A DNA stretch of 64,000 bases from Clostridiales bacterium (GCA_017962145.1 JAGCVX010000007.1:1-64000), one strand, 5' to 3'. Positions 28,553-38,479 are shown, counted from the stretch's first letter. Made by a program: numbers and translations. The notes: generated by a model from the letters alone, not told the origin.

Positions 28553-29257
28553 TTACTTCTTGAGAAATGACGGTTCGTCGAAAACAAATCCGTTATCTAA
28601 AAGCAGATCGATGAGCGTTCTGTAATAATTCGGCACGAGTTCTTCGGTCTCATCGTGCGCGTGGATGATGATCAGGTGGCTTCCGTTTTCGTCGGTCAGC
28701 AGGGACTTTCCGAGCTCGGGATTGACCATCGAAGGGCGCTTTAAGATATCCTCCATCGTTACGCCGCTTCCCGGACGGATCTCATATTCACCGAAGTCAA
28801 ACGTCCAGAATGTATCGATGTCTTTATCGAGCCCCATCTCTTTCCAGATCGCATACGGGATCTGGTCATCTTTTACTTTATCGAAACCATGCGTGCGGAA
28901 ATATTCCTGCAGTGCTTCTTTATTTTCACCGCCCTTATCGCCATACGGGAAACGGAACGGACGGTAGGTTCTCGGAACACCGGCGTCCTTATAGAGCTTG
29001 TCGAGGATCGCTTCGTTCTTCTCGATCTCCTCGATTGCTTCTTGCAGCGTCAGCTTGGAAAAGAACGGATGGGAGTAACTGTGATTTCCGACGATCATGC
29101 CGTTTTTCACAGCGTACAGTGCATTTTCATAATTCTCTTCGACTCTTTGGCCCCACGCAAACATGATCGCCGGGATCTTCTTTTCGAGAAGATAATCCAC
29201 GAACGGGCGGGTATTTTTCGAAGCAATATCGTCGATCGTAAGAACTGCATGTATCAT
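28553..29257 (-). CDS. Polysaccharide deacetylase (NodB homology)
   Basis: The 234-residue protein shows the carbohydrate esterase 4 motifs: TIDDIAS with the metal/catalytic Asp pair (residues 7-9), GNHSYSHP with the two metal-binding His (about 60), and RFPYGDKGG (about 100). No signal peptide is present, so it is cytoplasmic or secreted by another way. It lies 21 bp after the GGDEF gene and is the last gene of the FIST-EAL operon, which links envelope or exopolysaccharide modification to cyclic-di-GMP signalling. The likely reaction is N-deacetylation of peptidoglycan or a related glycan. Confidence 0.87.
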   Translation of the reverse strand: MIHAVLTIDDIASKNTRPFVDYLLEKKIPAIMFAWGQRVEENYENALYAVKNGMIVGNHSYSHPFFSKLTLQEAIEEIEKNEAILDKLYKDAGVPRTYRPFRFPYGDKGGENKEALQEYFRTHGFDKVKDDQIPYAIWKEMGLDKDIDTFWTFDFGEYEIRPGSGVTMEDILKRPSMVNPELGKSLLTDENGSHLIIIHAHDETEELVPNYYRTLIDLLLDNGFVFDEPSFLKK

Positions 29258-29278
29258 AAATATCTGGATTAACCTTTC

Positions 29279-30667
29279 TTATCTGTATTTTCTCTCCGGA
29301 TATTTATCATAATACTCTTTTTTGCTCTCGTACATACGCTCGTCGGCAACATGCATCGCGGTACGGATGTCTTCGCCTTCCGTAACGATATAGGTTCCGA
29401 CCGAAAGATGCACATTCTCTTCTTCCGAGATCTCGTCCATCGCCTGGAGTCTTTCTTTCAGCGCCGCCTCATCCGTCGCCGGAGCGATGATCATGAATTC
29501 GTCACCTCCGGCACGATAGATCTGTGCCTCGGGAAATGCACTTTTGAGGACATTTGCAGCGGTACGAAGGAGATTGTCTCCCTTGTCGTGACCCTTCTCA
29601 TCGTTGACGCGCTTAAGGCCGTTCAGATCGATAAACAGGAGCGAATACGGATACGGGATCTGCGTCTTCCCGGCGATGATATCACTGACGTTATTGTTCA
29701 TCGCATTACGATTCAAAACTCCGGTCAGCATGTCGAGCGTACCCATCTTTTCGAGACGCTTGAGAAGGTTCTGGTTCGCGATCTCCGACGCGATAAAGAA
29801 CGTCGTCAGCTCGAGTGTCTCCTTGATCTTGATGGTATTTTCCGTATTGAAATTGACGGCCCACATGTAGCCCTGCGTGACGTCGTTATAGTTCAGCGGG
29901 AACAAAACGATGTTCTTTACAAATGCACCGGTGAGGGATGCGTGCCACAAAGGATTGACGCTCTTGAGCCAGTCCATGTCGTTTTGATCTTTGATGATGA
30001 TGCATGTACTGTCACCAAGCGTTCCCTTCCAGGTCAGCATGATGTCGTAGAATCCTTCGTCGAGATAGGTATCCATCGGAAGAAGTCCGCTGCCTTCGCG
30101 GATCGCTTCACCGAAAGTAGAGCATCTTCTCGTCTCGTCATCGGCGACCAGGATGCAGCAGTGATCGGACTGACAGATCTTTCGGATATCTTCGACGACC
30201 TCAGTGAACGTCTGGTGGATATTCGTACTTCCGCGAAGTTTGATGCAAGTCTGTAAAACGGAATTCGAGATATCCGCCGACAGATTCGCTCTCTGCTCGG
30301 TATCCGCGTTCGGTGTGACATCGTAAGAATAGATGCAGTATCCGGTTCCTTCTTTATTCGACTCCAGAGGAAGCAGGAACATATTCAGCCAAAGGTTCAT
30401 CTGCGGAAGACGGACATATGCGTGAAGCGGCTGACCGAGGATCGCGCAGCGGTAGCAGTAATCTTCGAAGTTCTTATCCTTCGGGAAATACGCCTCATAA
30501 GGAGAGTCGGGCACGAAAGGACGGCGCATCGTCTGCAGCATATCGTCATAGTGCGCCTTGTTGCCCTCCACGATGCGGATGTTGCCGAACTGACCGTCAG
30601 CCAGCAGATCGACCGACATGATACAAGTCTTATTCTTATATCCGGAAAGTAGTATTTCAAAATACAT
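29279..30667 (-). CDS. GGDEF protein with N-terminal PAS- and GAF-like sensor regions
   Basis: The ATG at 30667 follows GGAGAG; the frame reads further upstream but without support. In the 462-residue product the N-terminal 130 residues (YFEILLSGYKNKT and the conserved ARLP-type middle) form a PAS-like region, residues 150-300 a GAF-like region (IHQTFTEVVEDIRKICQSDHCCILV), and residues 305-460 a GGDEF domain with DMLTGVLNRNAM, LFIDLNGLKRVND and an intact RAGGDEFMIIA. It should synthesise cyclic di-GMP; no RxxD inhibitory site is seen. There is no transmembrane segment. It follows the LacI-like sensor gene by 41 bp. Confidence 0.9.
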   Translation of the reverse strand: MYFEILLSGYKNKTCIMSVDLLADGQFGNIRIVEGNKAHYDDMLQTMRRPFVPDSPYEAYFPKDKNFEDYCYRCAILGQPLHAYVRLPQMNLWLNMFLLPLESNKEGTGYCIYSYDVTPNADTEQRANLSADISNSVLQTCIKLRGSTNIHQTFTEVVEDIRKICQSDHCCILVADDETRRCSTFGEAIREGSGLLPMDTYLDEGFYDIMLTWKGTLGDSTCIIIKDQNDMDWLKSVNPLWHASLTGAFVKNIVLFPLNYNDVTQGYMWAVNFNTENTIKIKETLELTTFFIASEIANQNLLKRLEKMGTLDMLTGVLNRNAMNNNVSDIIAGKTQIPYPYSLLFIDLNGLKRVNDEKGHDKGDNLLRTAANVLKSAFPEAQIYRAGGDEFMIIAPATDEAALKERLQAMDEISEEENVHLSVGTYIVTEGEDIRTAMHVADERMYESKKEYYDKYPERKYR

Positions 30668-30708
30668 GTTTTCTCTCCTTTCGCGATACGAAATGATCGG
30701 GAACTTTT

Positions 30709-32460
30709 TTATTTCTCTTCCGCAACACACAGAAGTCTTGCCAGCTGGTCGGCAAGAAATTCACCGGATGTGGAAATATCTTTATTCATCTCGGCTACCA
30801 GGAAGCCGTAGTATTTCGTCTTATAGAAGATCGGGAACGCCGCCATACCGGCACTCTGCGGAGGAAGCTCCACGCGTCGGAACATCTCTCTCGTCAGGCC
30901 TCTCTGGCGCTCCTTCGGAAGTACATACAGTTCGCCTGCCTTGGTAACACAGCGCAGCATGATCGTCTCCGGGAACAGGTCATCCTTTTCACCCTTATAC
31001 TCCACTTCCTCATCGAAAAGATAAAGTGCAGCGTTCGGGATGCCGAGCTTATCGAAATGCTTTACGACACGGCTGACCGTATCTTCTCCTGTTTCGAAAA
31101 AGTCGGTTGCCTCGACGAGGAAATCCTGCATGTTCTGACGACTGTCGATAAGGATCTCATCGTTTCGGATCAATACGTCGGAAAGTGCCAGGATCGCGGC
31201 GTCACGCATATGGGTGAAGATGCGGTTGATATGCATGCTCTGGCTTCCCGTGAGCATACTCTGCGCGACATTGACACTGCCCTGCAGTCTTTCGATACTG
31301 CGAAGAAGTTTACCTGCATCGGTATACTGCATCGCGCCGTTTTCGAAAAAGATATCGATCAGTTCATTTGCATCTTTCATATCCTCGTCGCTGATATATC
31401 TCTGCTTCAAGGCAGTCAGGATCATGCTGATAAATTCTTCGAAGAGTCTTTTCAGATTTACAGACTCGCGGCTGATATGCGCATAGCGGTAACGATAGAA
31501 ACAGTCATCAAACATGCGGTCGATGAAATCCGGATCGACGTTGAGCATCTCCATCGTGGTATATTCGTACATCTCATAGTTAAACGATTCACGGCCGTAA
31601 AGACGTGTCGGGATCTTGACCGATTCCACGCGTTCGCCGCTCATCAGAGCCAGAAGCGTCTCCAGTGATTTTTTACCGAGCGTCGTATCGTCCGGACCGA
31701 CCGATGCGAGAGTCGGGATCATGCGTCCCGCCATCTTCGTGTTATCAAATCCGAATACCAGTATGTCGCGACCCGGCTGCAGGTGGCGCTCTTCCATGAC
31801 CTCGAAAAGGCCTGCGCCGACAGAATCGTTGATGCAGAAGATCGCCTGCACATCGGGGTTTCTGTCCAGAAGGCGTCTTGCTTCATCTTTGCAGTTTACG
31901 GACATGTCCGTCGCCTCATAGTTATTCTCGTCAAATGGAATGCCGCTTTCAGAAAGAAGATCCGTATAGATCTCTCTTCGCAGACGGGCATCGACATTAT
32001 CCGGACGGCCGCCCAGCATGCAGAAGTGTGTGAAACCATGCACATTGACCAGGCAGTCTACTGCTTCTCGGATACCTTTTTCGTTATCGTAATTAACGGA
32101 GATATATTCCGTCTCTCCCTCCGTAACGGAGAACACACGCGGGACACCTCCGAGTTTCGTCGTAAAACGTCCCTCGAATCTCTCACGGTTCATGTGCGCC
32201 ATACTTCCGAGGCAGATGATGATACCGTCGAAACGGCACAGATGCTCGAGCTGATAGCTCAGGTTATACATCTCCTGATAGAAATGAAAACGCGGATCTT
32301 TATCCTTGATGCCGTCAAATTTGCCGGAGATCACGACGAGCTTGAGGTCCTTGCGCTGACGGACGCCTGCCAGAACATTCTCGACAAATTCCTCACCGAA
32401 ATCCGTGAAGAGATTTTCGATTACCAGTGCGATGGTTTTCGTTCTTCTGTCATCGTTCAT
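30709..32460 (-). CDS. LacI-type ligand-binding protein lacking a DNA-binding domain
   Basis: The 583-residue protein begins directly with TKTIALVIENLFTDFGEEFV, the first strand of a periplasmic-binding-protein fold, with no helix-turn-helix and no signal peptide. Residues 1-290 carry LacI landmarks: DGIIICLGSMAH, HGFTHFCMLGGRPDN, AIFCINDSVGAGLFEVM and ILVFGFDNTKMAGRMIPTLASV. The C-terminal half has helical and GAF-like parts (RVVKHFDKLGIPNAALYLFDE). In many clostridia this sensor is fused to GGDEF; here it is a separate gene 41 bp before one and 21 bp after an EAL gene. I infer a cytoplasmic sugar-type sensor that controls cyclic-di-GMP turnover by protein contact. Confidence 0.85.
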   Translation of the reverse strand: MNDDRRTKTIALVIENLFTDFGEEFVENVLAGVRQRKDLKLVVISGKFDGIKDKDPRFHFYQEMYNLSYQLEHLCRFDGIIICLGSMAHMNRERFEGRFTTKLGGVPRVFSVTEGETEYISVNYDNEKGIREAVDCLVNVHGFTHFCMLGGRPDNVDARLRREIYTDLLSESGIPFDENNYEATDMSVNCKDEARRLLDRNPDVQAIFCINDSVGAGLFEVMEERHLQPGRDILVFGFDNTKMAGRMIPTLASVGPDDTTLGKKSLETLLALMSGERVESVKIPTRLYGRESFNYEMYEYTTMEMLNVDPDFIDRMFDDCFYRYRYAHISRESVNLKRLFEEFISMILTALKQRYISDEDMKDANELIDIFFENGAMQYTDAGKLLRSIERLQGSVNVAQSMLTGSQSMHINRIFTHMRDAAILALSDVLIRNDEILIDSRQNMQDFLVEATDFFETGEDTVSRVVKHFDKLGIPNAALYLFDEEVEYKGEKDDLFPETIMLRCVTKAGELYVLPKERQRGLTREMFRRVELPPQSAGMAAFPIFYKTKYYGFLVAEMNKDISTSGEFLADQLARLLCVAEEK

Positions 32461-32481
32461 GGTGCCGCCCCTTCCCGTCCT

Positions 32482-35115
32482 TTACTCTTTCGTTTCAGGC
32501 AGGTCGAGCAGCTCAGAAGCCGGCTTCGAGAAAAGATAGCCCTGGGAGAAATCCACACCATAACTGACCAGCTTGTCCTGGATGTCCTGGTTCTCCACAT
32601 ATTCCGCCACGATACTGATCTGATGGCTCGACAGTTTTTTCCAGCCGGTGATCAGGGCGATGATATTTTCCGAATCTTTATTCACGCAGCATTTGCGGAT
32701 GATGGATCCGTCGATCTTGATAAAATCGGAGTGAATACTCAGGATATGCTGCAGGTTCGAAAAACCGCTGCCGAAATCATCGATGGCGATCTTGCCGCCG
32801 AGCTCGTGCACACGGTCGGCAAAAGCAACGAGAACGTTATAGTCTTCGATCTCTTCGTTTTCGAGGATCTCGAATGTGAAATTCTCCGGGTGCTTGGCCT
32901 GGGACAGACAGTCATAGATCAGTTCGAGGACTTCTTTATTCAGGATGTCTCGAAGGCCGATGTTGATGCTCACGGATCTTTCGGTCTCATCACGGAACCG
33001 CTCGAATACTTTCCGGATCATGATCTTCGACATCTCGTCGTAAAATACACCGTAGCTTCGGGCGATATCGAGGAAGCTGTTCGGATAGTAGATCCGTCCG
33101 TTTTCATCGAGGATACGCATCAGGGATTCGTAGTGATGGATCGTCTTTTTCTCATTGTCATAGATGCCCTGGAAATACGGCACGACTTTGTTGTGCGTGA
33201 TCGCGTAGTGGATAACATTTACCATGTGGTAACGCTCGCGGATCGCGTCCTCATCGATGTTGACTTCTTCTGCCGCATCACAGACGAAGAACTGGATATT
33301 CTTATTCATCATCTCCACATACGAAGAGTAATACATCGATCTAAGATTGTCCGCGGTGCATCCGTCGATAACGCAGAAGATCGGCACGATCGCGATCAGC
33401 TCCTCTTTGAACTCAAAAAGTTCCTTCTGCAGCGCGCTCATATCCTCCACGAACTGCGACAGCGAAACGCGGTAGGAGGGCTCGGCAAATGCGATCTGCC
33501 ACTCGTTGATCATGTACAGGTGATACTTCTTCGCCTTGGCAAAATTCATGCACGTACTGAGATAATTCTTATATGTCATGTCGATCTGGCGCTCGGGAAA
33601 TACACTTTCCATCTCCGCTCTTTCGGTGATGTTGATCACGCACACGCGGTCGTGTTCCTTCGCCTTGACGTCGAGATACAGCGCCGCCTCGTTCGGAATC
33701 TCTTCACTCTCCGAATAAAGGATCTTCTTCTCACAGTCGCGCACGAATGCCAGAAGATTATCGATATCTTTCTGATCTTTTCCGGCGGTGAGTCTTTCTT
33801 CGGTATCCATCAGGTGGTTCAAAATCCTCGGATTCTCTCTTGCGAGCGCCTCACTTCTTGAAAATGCATACGGGTTATATTCCTGCGAATACGGTTTTTC
33901 GCCGATCGCCGATACGACAAATGCACCGTGGCCGAACGCGTTCTTTCCGTCCGCATATACGATCTCGCCTTCCGTGATGCATCCGCACATGTTGGTGTTT
34001 TCATAAGGATACAGTTCCCACTTGACGCAATCTGAATAGATCGAGGATCGGGCCATGCTGGAGTAAGCGAAAAGTGTCTCGGCTTTTTCGAAGTTCTCGA
34101 TCTTCTGGAACAGCGAACGGTTATCCGCGACGATCTTTCCGTCATATATAAATGCTCTTTTGAGTTTCTTTCCTATTTTGACGTTATGGTTCGCCAGGAT
34201 CTTCTCGCCTCTTACCTTCACATCCAGATCCGGTCTCATGGCATATTCTTTTTCATTTTCCGGATCGGCAGCCGGGAACAGTTCGGCGATGCAGCCGTCC
34301 TGCACATAGTTCAGAAGGATCGGTACCGACTCGGAATCCGTATATACATACGGGAACAGGTGCAGAAGTTCCGGATGATCGTAAAGCGCATGATCGAGTC
34401 CCATCTGATACACATCGACGGCGTCTTTTCCGTCGATGGAAAGGATACAGGATTTGAAAGAATCGGTGATCTCGACTTCCTCGCCGATCGCCTGTACTCC
34501 GGTCGCAAACGAAGTCATATTCTCCAGTTCCTTTCCCGAGAAGGAAGCGATGATCATCGCACGGTCGGAAAAACCATCGTCGTTAAAAACAAATCCGCGG
34601 GTCTCGCTTTTTTTGCCGCTGGTCAGCGGAAGCGATACCACACCGCCGGTCATCGGAACGGTCGGGAAGAAATCGTTGCAGCGCTCTACAAAGTGGTATG
34701 CATCTTTAAACTGTCCGGAGAAGAACGTCATAAGCAGACGTGTATTATCGGTCACGATCTCTTTTCTGATCTGACCGCACAGCATATCTACCGGAAGCGG
34801 AGTTCCGGAATACTCGTCAAAGAGCGGGATCATCTCGCAGCGGATGCTGCTTTCTTCGAAAGTAGTTACGGAGATCACGCACTGGTTGAGGGAATAACGG
34901 CCGCGGTTAATGACCGCAGAACAACTCGTTCCGAAGATAAATGCCTTCGGAACCAGGTTCTTTATGAAGCGCGCCAGCTCCACTGCCTCTTCTGAGGAAT
35001 GGATCGCGGTATGAATCCGGATCAGGATATCGCCCTGATTTGCCGACAGATTCAACTGCTTCAGTGTGCTCGAAAGCCGCGCTTTGGAGATGTACTGGAA
35101 ATTCCAGGTAAACAT
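32482..35115 (-). CDS. FIST - EAL domain cyclic-di-GMP phosphodiesterase
   Basis: The 877-residue protein starts with a FIST_N domain (about 20-215: IRIHTAIHSSEEAVELARFI, FIFGTSCSAVINRGRYS) and FIST_C (about 225-385), a small-ligand sensor fold. Residues about 450-620 look like a degenerate GGDEF. The EAL domain (640-870) has ESL in place of EAL (YESLMRI), IN in SINIGLRD, FEILENEEIED, AIDDFGSGFSNL, FIKIDGSI, AEYVEN and FSQGYLFSKP, so most metal and catalytic residues are present and activity is likely. It heads an operon with the LacI-like sensor, GGDEF protein and deacetylase. Confidence 0.9.
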   Translation of the reverse strand: MFTWNFQYISKARLSSTLKQLNLSANQGDILIRIHTAIHSSEEAVELARFIKNLVPKAFIFGTSCSAVINRGRYSLNQCVISVTTFEESSIRCEMIPLFDEYSGTPLPVDMLCGQIRKEIVTDNTRLLMTFFSGQFKDAYHFVERCNDFFPTVPMTGGVVSLPLTSGKKSETRGFVFNDDGFSDRAMIIASFSGKELENMTSFATGVQAIGEEVEITDSFKSCILSIDGKDAVDVYQMGLDHALYDHPELLHLFPYVYTDSESVPILLNYVQDGCIAELFPAADPENEKEYAMRPDLDVKVRGEKILANHNVKIGKKLKRAFIYDGKIVADNRSLFQKIENFEKAETLFAYSSMARSSIYSDCVKWELYPYENTNMCGCITEGEIVYADGKNAFGHGAFVVSAIGEKPYSQEYNPYAFSRSEALARENPRILNHLMDTEERLTAGKDQKDIDNLLAFVRDCEKKILYSESEEIPNEAALYLDVKAKEHDRVCVINITERAEMESVFPERQIDMTYKNYLSTCMNFAKAKKYHLYMINEWQIAFAEPSYRVSLSQFVEDMSALQKELFEFKEELIAIVPIFCVIDGCTADNLRSMYYSSYVEMMNKNIQFFVCDAAEEVNIDEDAIRERYHMVNVIHYAITHNKVVPYFQGIYDNEKKTIHHYESLMRILDENGRIYYPNSFLDIARSYGVFYDEMSKIMIRKVFERFRDETERSVSINIGLRDILNKEVLELIYDCLSQAKHPENFTFEILENEEIEDYNVLVAFADRVHELGGKIAIDDFGSGFSNLQHILSIHSDFIKIDGSIIRKCCVNKDSENIIALITGWKKLSSHQISIVAEYVENQDIQDKLVSYGVDFSQGYLFSKPASELLDLPETKE

Positions 35116-35151
35116 GCCAATTGCACCCTCCCAACAACTAATTCCAATATA

Positions 35152-35157
35152 ATTATA
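35152..35157 (-). promoter_or_regulatory. -10 box of the FIST-EAL operon
   Basis: The minus strand carries TATAAT here, about 40 bp upstream of the start. A weak -35 TGAAAT lies 16 bp further upstream. Confidence 0.5.
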
Positions 35158-35255
35158 CAGCGGTCAGGGTGCAATTTCAGCATGTTTATCAAAAAGATTT
35201 GCAAATATTACGTGAACAAATCCATTTGCATTTTTCTTACTCAACGTTTTTCTTC

Positions 35256-37652
35256 TTACTCGACGTTCTTCAGCGCGTCTGCCAGCGGGATCTTCTTGAT
35301 GCGGTGCATGTCGAAGAAGGCCACGATACCATAGGACAGCAGGAGGATACCGATCATCTTCGCGATTCCCATGGGGCTCACATATACATCGAACCAGCCG
35401 TTCAGGGAACCCATGTAGAGGCGGAATACGCCGGCCAGACCCAGGATCGCGAGCGCGGATGTCAAGATCGCGCTCACCACGACCACGATAGAAGTCAGGA
35501 GAACATAGAGGCTGTTGATCTCACCATTCTCATAGCCCAGGACCTTGATCATGGAGATCGATCCCGCATTCTTTTCGATGATGATCTTCGTCAAAAGATA
35601 CATGATCAGTACTGCCATGATGAGGCACACATAGCCCACCATATCCATCATGCCGCCCATGGAGTGATCCAGCTGCGTCGCGATGCTCATGATGTCTTCC
35701 AGCGTGATGACGCTGTAGATCATTTTCGCGTCGATATCCGAGATGGTATTCTGCGAAAAGAATCCGGAAAACGCATCTTCATCCAGATCGAATGTCCGGT
35801 TGAAGTTTATTTGAGGCATAAAGACACAGAGTCCTCCGTCGTAGTCGTAGATCCCCTTTACTACGAATGTGTAGGAGGTATCTTCGTACTTTTCCTTCAG
35901 CGTGATCTCATCGCCGACTTTCAAAAGGAACTTCTTCTGGTATGGCGAGGAGATGTACACTTCTGCATCGCCCAGCGTCTCACTGATCTTCACGTAGCGG
36001 CTGCCCTCGGCATAGCCATAGACTGATATTTCTTCTCCCACGTGCGCGCCGTCAATGGTCTCCAGGGACGTCACGGAATAGGGCTCCGCTGTGTCTTCCG
36101 ATGTGGTGATGACATTTTCGTCCTCATCTTTATAGTCCTTGAGGATGTACTGATAATTGCTGATCAGGTTCTGGTCCAGATTCTCCTTATAGTGATTCAG
36201 CGTCTGCGGAAGGCCGGTGGAGAAGCTCAGGAGCAGCATGACAAATGCGATACCGCAGAAGAGGACGATATAGCCGCCGGCATTATCCAGGAAGATACGA
36301 AGACGGAAACGGTTCAGGAATCTCCAGGAAGGAAGGCGCATGGCTTTCTTTCTCTTGGAGGTACTGAGGTCTCTTCGTAAGAACTTCAATGGTGACAGAC
36401 GGAGTTTTCGGAAGATCACGATAAAGTTCACGATGGCCATCAGGATGATGGGCATCACGGTCGTGACCAGGAAAGCGTTCATGTTCCAGCGTGTCTGATA
36501 CGTCATCAGGCTATAGCTGTTGTAGTACAGCGCCACCGCCGTATCCTTGAAATAGGTGTAGCCAAGCACGTTCCCGGCTACGGACGCAAGCAATGTGACA
36601 ATGATCGGAAGCAGGATGTAGTGCCGTAACAGCTCGCCACGAGTGTATCCCGTAGAACGAAGGGTACCGATGACCGCCGCTTCGTTGGTGATGGTGTTAC
36701 TTGTAGTGATCGCGAAGATAAACGCCAGAACTGCAATGAAGATATACACCAGGACATTTGTCATGGCTTTATCGCCACCCATATCATCCGGTGCGAAATG
36801 GATGGCCTGGTTGGCGTATTCCGGAACAAAGTCCATCAGTTCGTTGATGCTGTCTTTGTTCTTCAAAACTTCCATCATAAGAGCCGGATCATTCTTAATG
36901 GTCATGGCCAGTTCCTTGTCATCAGTATATCCGCCGGTGGCTGCGAGCACGGCGATGCGCTCCATGAGTTTTTCCGACAATTCTCTGTCTTCCGAAGCAT
37001 CCGATGGCACCGTCTTATACTTATATGCATACTGGTAGATCACGCTCTGCGGCAGGCTCTCCCAGCCCTCTTCGGTCATAACGGCAATATCAAAATCAAC
37101 CGCATTGAACATGAAATCCGAATTCTTTTTGAAGAGGGTGGTATAGTCTGAAGACGAGATCAATGCCGAAACGGTAAATGGCATGCCGCTGATGTAGAGG
37201 GTATCGCCGACCTTGATCTTGTTGGTGGTGGCATGGTTCATATCGATGGCGATCTCCGTCGCGGTTTCCGGCATGTGCCCCTTCATGACGCAGGCCTTGT
37301 TCACTTCGGTGCGGATTTTAAAAATACGTACGGAAACTTCCTTCTCGTCTTTGCCGCTTCTCTGCTTCTCGGTCTGCTGCACCGCATCTTTATAGAACTG
37401 TTCGTATAGTGTGATTTCTTCCGGCATGGAAGAAAGCAGTGCTTCGGTGGGTTCGTTCTTCAGTTCGAAGTGTCCGTTTTCAATATTGTATTTCTCGTAC
37501 GATTCGTCGATGGCAGCCATCATGCTGTCGTTACCGACGTTCACGCCGGAGGCCAGACCGATCATGAAGGTCATCAGAAGAAAGAGCACGAAGTATTTTT
37601 TCCAGTCTGTTTTCAATTCGCGGAACAGACGTTTTGCAAGTGGGTTTTTCAT
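35256..37652 (-). CDS. FtsX/MacB-like ABC transporter permease
   Basis: The 798-residue protein has an N-terminal helix (YFVLFLLMTFMIGLASG), a large outer domain, three helices around residues 290-410, a mid helix (IVLFCGIAFVMLLLSF), a second outer domain and three closing helices, ending with the cytoplasmic FFDMHRIKKIPLADALKNVE. The IGTLRSTGYT coupling helix is present. It begins 12 bp after the ATPase gene. Two outer domains and the ATPase type point to a mechanotransmitting system for an envelope protein or peptide. It is the second of three such systems in the window; this one is preceded by a palindromic operator. Confidence 0.93.
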   Translation of the reverse strand: MKNPLAKRLFRELKTDWKKYFVLFLLMTFMIGLASGVNVGNDSMMAAIDESYEKYNIENGHFELKNEPTEALLSSMPEEITLYEQFYKDAVQQTEKQRSGKDEKEVSVRIFKIRTEVNKACVMKGHMPETATEIAIDMNHATTNKIKVGDTLYISGMPFTVSALISSSDYTTLFKKNSDFMFNAVDFDIAVMTEEGWESLPQSVIYQYAYKYKTVPSDASEDRELSEKLMERIAVLAATGGYTDDKELAMTIKNDPALMMEVLKNKDSINELMDFVPEYANQAIHFAPDDMGGDKAMTNVLVYIFIAVLAFIFAITTSNTITNEAAVIGTLRSTGYTRGELLRHYILLPIIVTLLASVAGNVLGYTYFKDTAVALYYNSYSLMTYQTRWNMNAFLVTTVMPIILMAIVNFIVIFRKLRLSPLKFLRRDLSTSKRKKAMRLPSWRFLNRFRLRIFLDNAGGYIVLFCGIAFVMLLLSFSTGLPQTLNHYKENLDQNLISNYQYILKDYKDEDENVITTSEDTAEPYSVTSLETIDGAHVGEEISVYGYAEGSRYVKISETLGDAEVYISSPYQKKFLLKVGDEITLKEKYEDTSYTFVVKGIYDYDGGLCVFMPQINFNRTFDLDEDAFSGFFSQNTISDIDAKMIYSVITLEDIMSIATQLDHSMGGMMDMVGYVCLIMAVLIMYLLTKIIIEKNAGSISMIKVLGYENGEINSLYVLLTSIVVVVSAILTSALAILGLAGVFRLYMGSLNGWFDVYVSPMGIAKMIGILLLSYGIVAFFDMHRIKKIPLADALKNVE

Positions 37653-37664
37653 GTTGATATCTCC

Positions 37665-38375
37665 TTACCAGTCAAGTTCCATCGCGCTGATCTTGTTTTC
37701 GTTGATGATGTTCTTTCTGACCTTGCCGTCACGAAGTTTAATTGTGTGGTCGGCCATATCGGAGATGGCGTTGTTGTGCGTGACCATAATGACTGTATTT
37801 CCATACTTCTGGTTGACGTCTTCGATGAGTTTTAAGATCTCTTTGGAAGTGTTGTAATCGAGGGCACCGGTCGGCTCGTCACACAAAAGGATGTCCGGAT
37901 TTTTCACGATTGCGCGACCGATGGATGTTCTCTGCTGCTGGCCGCCACTGAGCTGATTCGGAAGTTTGTATCGGTGCTCCCAAAGACCAAGTGTGTGGAG
38001 GAGTTCGTCGATCTCGAGCGGCTTGTCGGAAAGATACGCGCCGACTTCGATGTTTTCTTTTACGTTCAGATTCGGGATCAGGTTATAAAGCTGGAACACA
38101 TAACCCAGGTGCTTTCTTCTATAGCGGGTCAGTGCTTTTTCATCCATGTCGCGGAGCTTGTCGCCGGCGATCGCGATGTACCCGTCGTCTGCCTGGTCGA
38201 TGCCGCCGATGATATTCAGGAGAGTGGACTTGCCGGAACCGGATGGTCCGAGGAGTACGCAGAACTCGCCTTTTGCTACGGTGAAATCCATCCCGCGCAG
38301 GACCTCCTGTCTGCTGTCGCCTTCCCCATACGCCTTACATACATTACTTACTGTCAGAAATTCTTCTTTTGTCAT
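37665..38375 (-). CDS. ABC transporter ATP-binding protein (MacB/LolD type)
   Basis: The 236-residue ATPase has Walker A GPSGSGKST, FVFQLYNLI in the Q loop, signature LSGGQQQR, Walker [13 protein letters not shown] and switch His in VTHNNA. It starts after a gagagga site and precedes the permease gene by 12 bp. The promoter 70-100 bp upstream carries a perfect inverted repeat over the start region, so a repressor should control this pair. No regulator gene is adjacent. Confidence 0.95.
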   Translation of the reverse strand: MTKEEFLTVSNVCKAYGEGDSRQEVLRGMDFTVAKGEFCVLLGPSGSGKSTLLNIIGGIDQADDGYIAIAGDKLRDMDEKALTRYRRKHLGYVFQLYNLIPNLNVKENIEVGAYLSDKPLEIDELLHTLGLWEHRYKLPNQLSGGQQQRTSIGRAIVKNPDILLCDEPTGALDYNTSKEILKLIEDVNQKYGNTVIMVTHNNAISDMADHTIKLRDGKVRKNIINENKISAMELDW

Positions 38376-38426
38376 GGTTTTATCCTCTCTTTATGTGTCG
38401 CCCTTGCATCGGGTTAAATATGAACG

Positions 38427-38476
38427 TATGAACGGTTGTTCATATGTATTGTAGTTTATAAGTCTTGCTTTTTCAA
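38427..38476 (-). promoter_or_regulatory. Promoter and palindromic operator of the second ABC system
   Basis: On the minus strand TTGAAA (38471-38476) and TACAAT (38448-38453) are separated by 17 bp. Next to the -10, at 38427-38444, lies the perfect inverted repeat TATGAAC-GGTT-GTTCATA. A further half-site (ATATGAAC, 38418-38425) follows directly. The position over the transcription start fits a TetR-like repressor. Confidence 0.75.
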
Positions 38477-38479
38477 TAC

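Noticed and set aside
31783-33861. Very long plus-strand frame opposite the sensor and EAL genes
   Set aside because: It is the complement of two well-supported genes; its product has no domains and no start signal.
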